Source: Chionis minor
Taxonomy: Eukaryota > Chordata > Aves > Charadriiformes > Chionididae
Assembly (NCBI GenBank): GCA_013398295.1
Contig: VZSF01009040.1
Span: forward strand, 1-64,000
Length of the DNA: 64,000 bases
Direction: 5' to 3'
A program made the position numbers and the translations under genes. The notes below the pieces were generated by a model. The model searched no databases, had not been told where the DNA came from, and saw only the letters and a program-made list of their open reading frames with translations. Numbering within the stretch: position 1 is the first letter of the stretch; every line of letters begins with the position of its first letter. Shown in pieces: positions 61,463 through 64,000 of this stretch.

Positions 61463-64000
61463 ACCATCTGGAGTTTTAAACGGTGTGTGCCAGATACTGT
61501 GATGGGAAGCGGACCCAAAATCTCATGCTTCTGGGGCACGACATAAGTATCTAATCCAGTTACTAGGGACAGACATAATCACACCCATTAAAGACTTATT
61601 TTACGCTACAGACTGTATGACTAACTTGGCTTGGCATGTCTGACATAAGGTTTTGTGTTTCACATAGTGTTTTAGCCATGCTGTGAGCTGCCGGGGTATT
61701 TCTCCTCGTCTCTGCAAAGTGCTGCTGCAGTCTTGGCAAGTATGCCTGCTCTGGCTGCTATCGCACATTTGACTGAAGTGCATACGTACCTTAAAACCAT
61801 ATTTTTTTTATTTCCGTAGAGCATTTCCATTTGGGTTCACATTTAGATTCTTAGCTAGTATATTAGACAGTGCTAACTGGGTGTTTCTACAGTTGTTTTA
61901 ACAGTTGTTGTCTTTGTGGAGTGAGAAACTCTCCAAGCGTACCTCTGGGAAAAAGATAAGATTTGAAATTGGAAGCCCTATCGTTTAAGAAAAATTCAAA
62001 CTCTTCAAAAAGAAATAAACAGCAGGAGTGATTTGATTTTCAAATCATGTTAGAGGGAAAAGTTTATACAACAAGAACAGAAACAAATCTGTTTGTATGT
62101 TCCTTTTTTTTTTTTCTCTTTTTGCCAGGCATCAGATTCAGGGTATCGAATGGATTATTATTGGTTCTTATCTAAGTTTAGAAAGAGCTGTGAATATATA
62201 ATGAATACAACAGAGAGATTTCAGTTTATTGGTTTACTGGTTTATTGATGCTTCACTTGCCTGTCTTTGCAAGTGGTGCCATTCATGAAGACTTGGCTAA
62301 TCTCCAAGGACAGTCTAGATTTGTTCCATTTATTGCTCTTCTGAGTTTGCCTTTTGGCAAAAAGTCTCAGATCAGGATCCGTTTGCATATCAAGGCTCAC
62401 AGGTCTGCTTTGAAAAGCTGCCAGGTCTTGGAAGTCATGAAGCCTCTCACTATAAATTAAGGGAACAATAATTGAATGTATTAATTCTAATTCTTAATTT
62501 TTTTTTTTGTAATAGGCATCCTTAATTTTGCCATAACTTCATGTAACTAAATAAAGATTACTACTGCATGCAACGTTCTGGCTTTCACTAAGGGGAAGTA
62601 CAAGGAAATACTGCAGAAGGGAGGTATTTTGAACATGAAGTTACAACCGAGTTCAGGTTTATTATGCAGATAAGAAAACAGTCACTGCAGCAGTGGTCAT
62701 GCTGCTGCTGATGTCCATAAGGAAAGGTCAAACGGAATTGTTTCATCTCTTCTACAGGGTTCTGAAGCTGCCACATAAATGATGGTTTATGCTGGTCAGC
62801 GGAGCAGGGATTGCTCCACAGATTATTAACTACCAGCGTGGAAAGAAAATACCTTAAACATCTTTGCTTCTTGGGTGATTGCAACTTAGCAGCAACGAGA
62901 ACAGCTGAGCAAGGATGGCTTGGTGTTTGATTCCTTCAGCTGGTGGCTGTTGGCTGGATAGGCTCGCCAGCAGCCTGGTGGCGGTGGCCTGGGAAGGCTT
63001 AGGTAAGGAGATGACTTTTACCTTCTCTAAGTGGCTAATTAGAAATATCTCTTCTGAAGGAGCTTCTGCCTGCAAAAGGGGAGGAGAAGTGCTCTGGAAG
63101 GAATGATGAAGCGGTGTTGAAGAGCAGAAAAAGTAAGAACTGGCAAATAGCGGGGTGCAATCAAATGCTTATAAAGGGCGCTCTTGGGCTGGAGAACAAG
63201 AGGGGAGGAGGTTGCTCTGAGCGTAAGGGTGCAAAGGATAAAGGACCTACTGGTGTGGCTTGGTGGGGAGTATCCAGACTCCTGGGTAGGACCGGACACA
63301 TGCCACTTGCCTGAGGACAAATATTTCCTATTTCCCTCCTGGGAGGCAGGAGGATTGACTGATGGTGCCTCTGGGGGAGCTGAGGCGGGTGTTGATAAGC
63401 ACCCTTGCTGGCTCCTTGCTTAACACAGAATAGTGCTGCCTCTTTCCATTTTGGACTGGAGCAACTGAATTTCTGGATATCAGAACCTCTTTCTGTGCCC
63501 AGATCCTCATCCGTGTGGCACAGGAGGGCTGGGCTTGTGGTTACTGAAAACGGTGGTACTGCTCTCTCAGGTCAAGCATGCAAGAATCAGTAGTCACTTT
63601 TCACAACTTAGAAATGACTGGTGAGAACTCATCAGTTCAAGGGAAATAAAAGCCCCAGCTGTCTGGACTTATTTAATATTTGTCTCAGATCTATGTAGTG
63701 CTTCTCCCTCAGAAGATCAGCTTCAGGTTTTGCTCATTTGGTCCATCTTTGAGCCAAATACAGACGTGTTCTTTGAAGAGAAGAAAAGAAAATGAGGGCC
63801 ATCGGCATGGAGCCCGGTGGCAAGCGTGCATTGCATATTAGTGTATTGCACTGTGTGTTCTCTTAACAAACGTTCCATAAATGACCTTATTCCTTTTCAC
63901 TGTAGCAGGGTTTAGATTTTATAAGCTGACCAGCTTCTTTCTGTTCCCCAAATTGTGCCATAATTGCCTTATTAAAATTTCCATGAACATATATATATAC
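61463..64000. other. Unique DNA, no gene recognised
   Basis: No supported gene. A possible small exon near 62,915-63,001 is described among the findings. Three imperfect TTTAYTGG-type units lie at about 62,225-62,248. The region 62,940-63,550 is somewhat richer in G than its surroundings. Frames on both strands are below 100 codons and show no domains. Confidence 0.55.

Noticed and set aside
61135..61539. 134-codon reverse frame as a host gene
   Set aside because: Its last 65-70 codons are the CR1 ORF2 C-terminus, and the upstream part is a shifted frame plus flanking DNA.
1..64000. CRISPR array, prophage, operon or other microbial system
   Set aside because: No regularly spaced repeats, ribosome-binding-site-led gene strings or microbial protein families are present; the repeats show vertebrate DNA.

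Overview
The window is vertebrate nuclear DNA, almost certainly from a bird or a close sauropsid relative. The evidence is the repeats: CR1 LINE fragments, one of which keeps the CR1-type 3' end (tandem copies of an ATTCTATG-like octamer, seen on the + strand as AGAATCAT repeats), together with very old MIR-type SINE relics and palindromic MITE remnants of the kind scattered through archosaur and turtle genomes. Most of the sequence is AT-rich and repeat-poor. I found no operon, phage, CRISPR array, rRNA gene or tRNA gene.

No protein-coding gene can be supported. The longest open frames are short (233 aa at most), lack recognisable domains, and are explained by strand composition or lie in transposon remnants. 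The only coding matches I trust are decayed CR1 reverse-transcriptase C-termini. The window is probably intergenic DNA or the interior of a very large intron; small exons could be present that I cannot recognise by eye.

Layout: bases 1-835 are GC- and CpG-rich, with a G-rich degenerate repeat at the left edge. A second GC-rich patch at about 1,195-1,375 ends in a plausible splice donor. Together they are the best candidate promoter or first exon in the window. From 1.4 to 38.9 kb the DNA is mainly unique, AT-rich sequence with old repeats: MIR relics near 7.0, 9.4, 26.6, 32.4 and 34.0 kb, an ancient forward CR1 at 13.3-13.8 kb, an ancient reverse CR1 of about 1.2 kb at 15.2-16.4 kb, a MITE remnant at 20.0 kb, a short reverse CR1 tail at 22.5 kb and a MITE arm at 29.6 kb. 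A better-preserved reverse CR1 lies at 38.9-39.6 kb. A purine-rich tract occupies 41.6-42.5 kb. Further MITE and MIR relics lie at 46.3, 47.2, 48.1 and 56.4 kb. The youngest-looking CR1 is at 61.04-61.45 kb.

Features not explained by known repeats include a 64-bp tandem duplication (2.1 kb), a near-perfect 30-bp hairpin resembling a p53-family site (7.6 kb), a cluster of GATCTRATCTG motifs (21.5 kb), an AT-rich block bounded by a 19-bp direct repeat (57.8 kb), and a few islets of higher CpG content or open frame that could be small exons or conserved noncoding elements. I see no evidence of a novel biological system. Repeat names come from remembered consensus sequences and need a repeat-library search to confirm.
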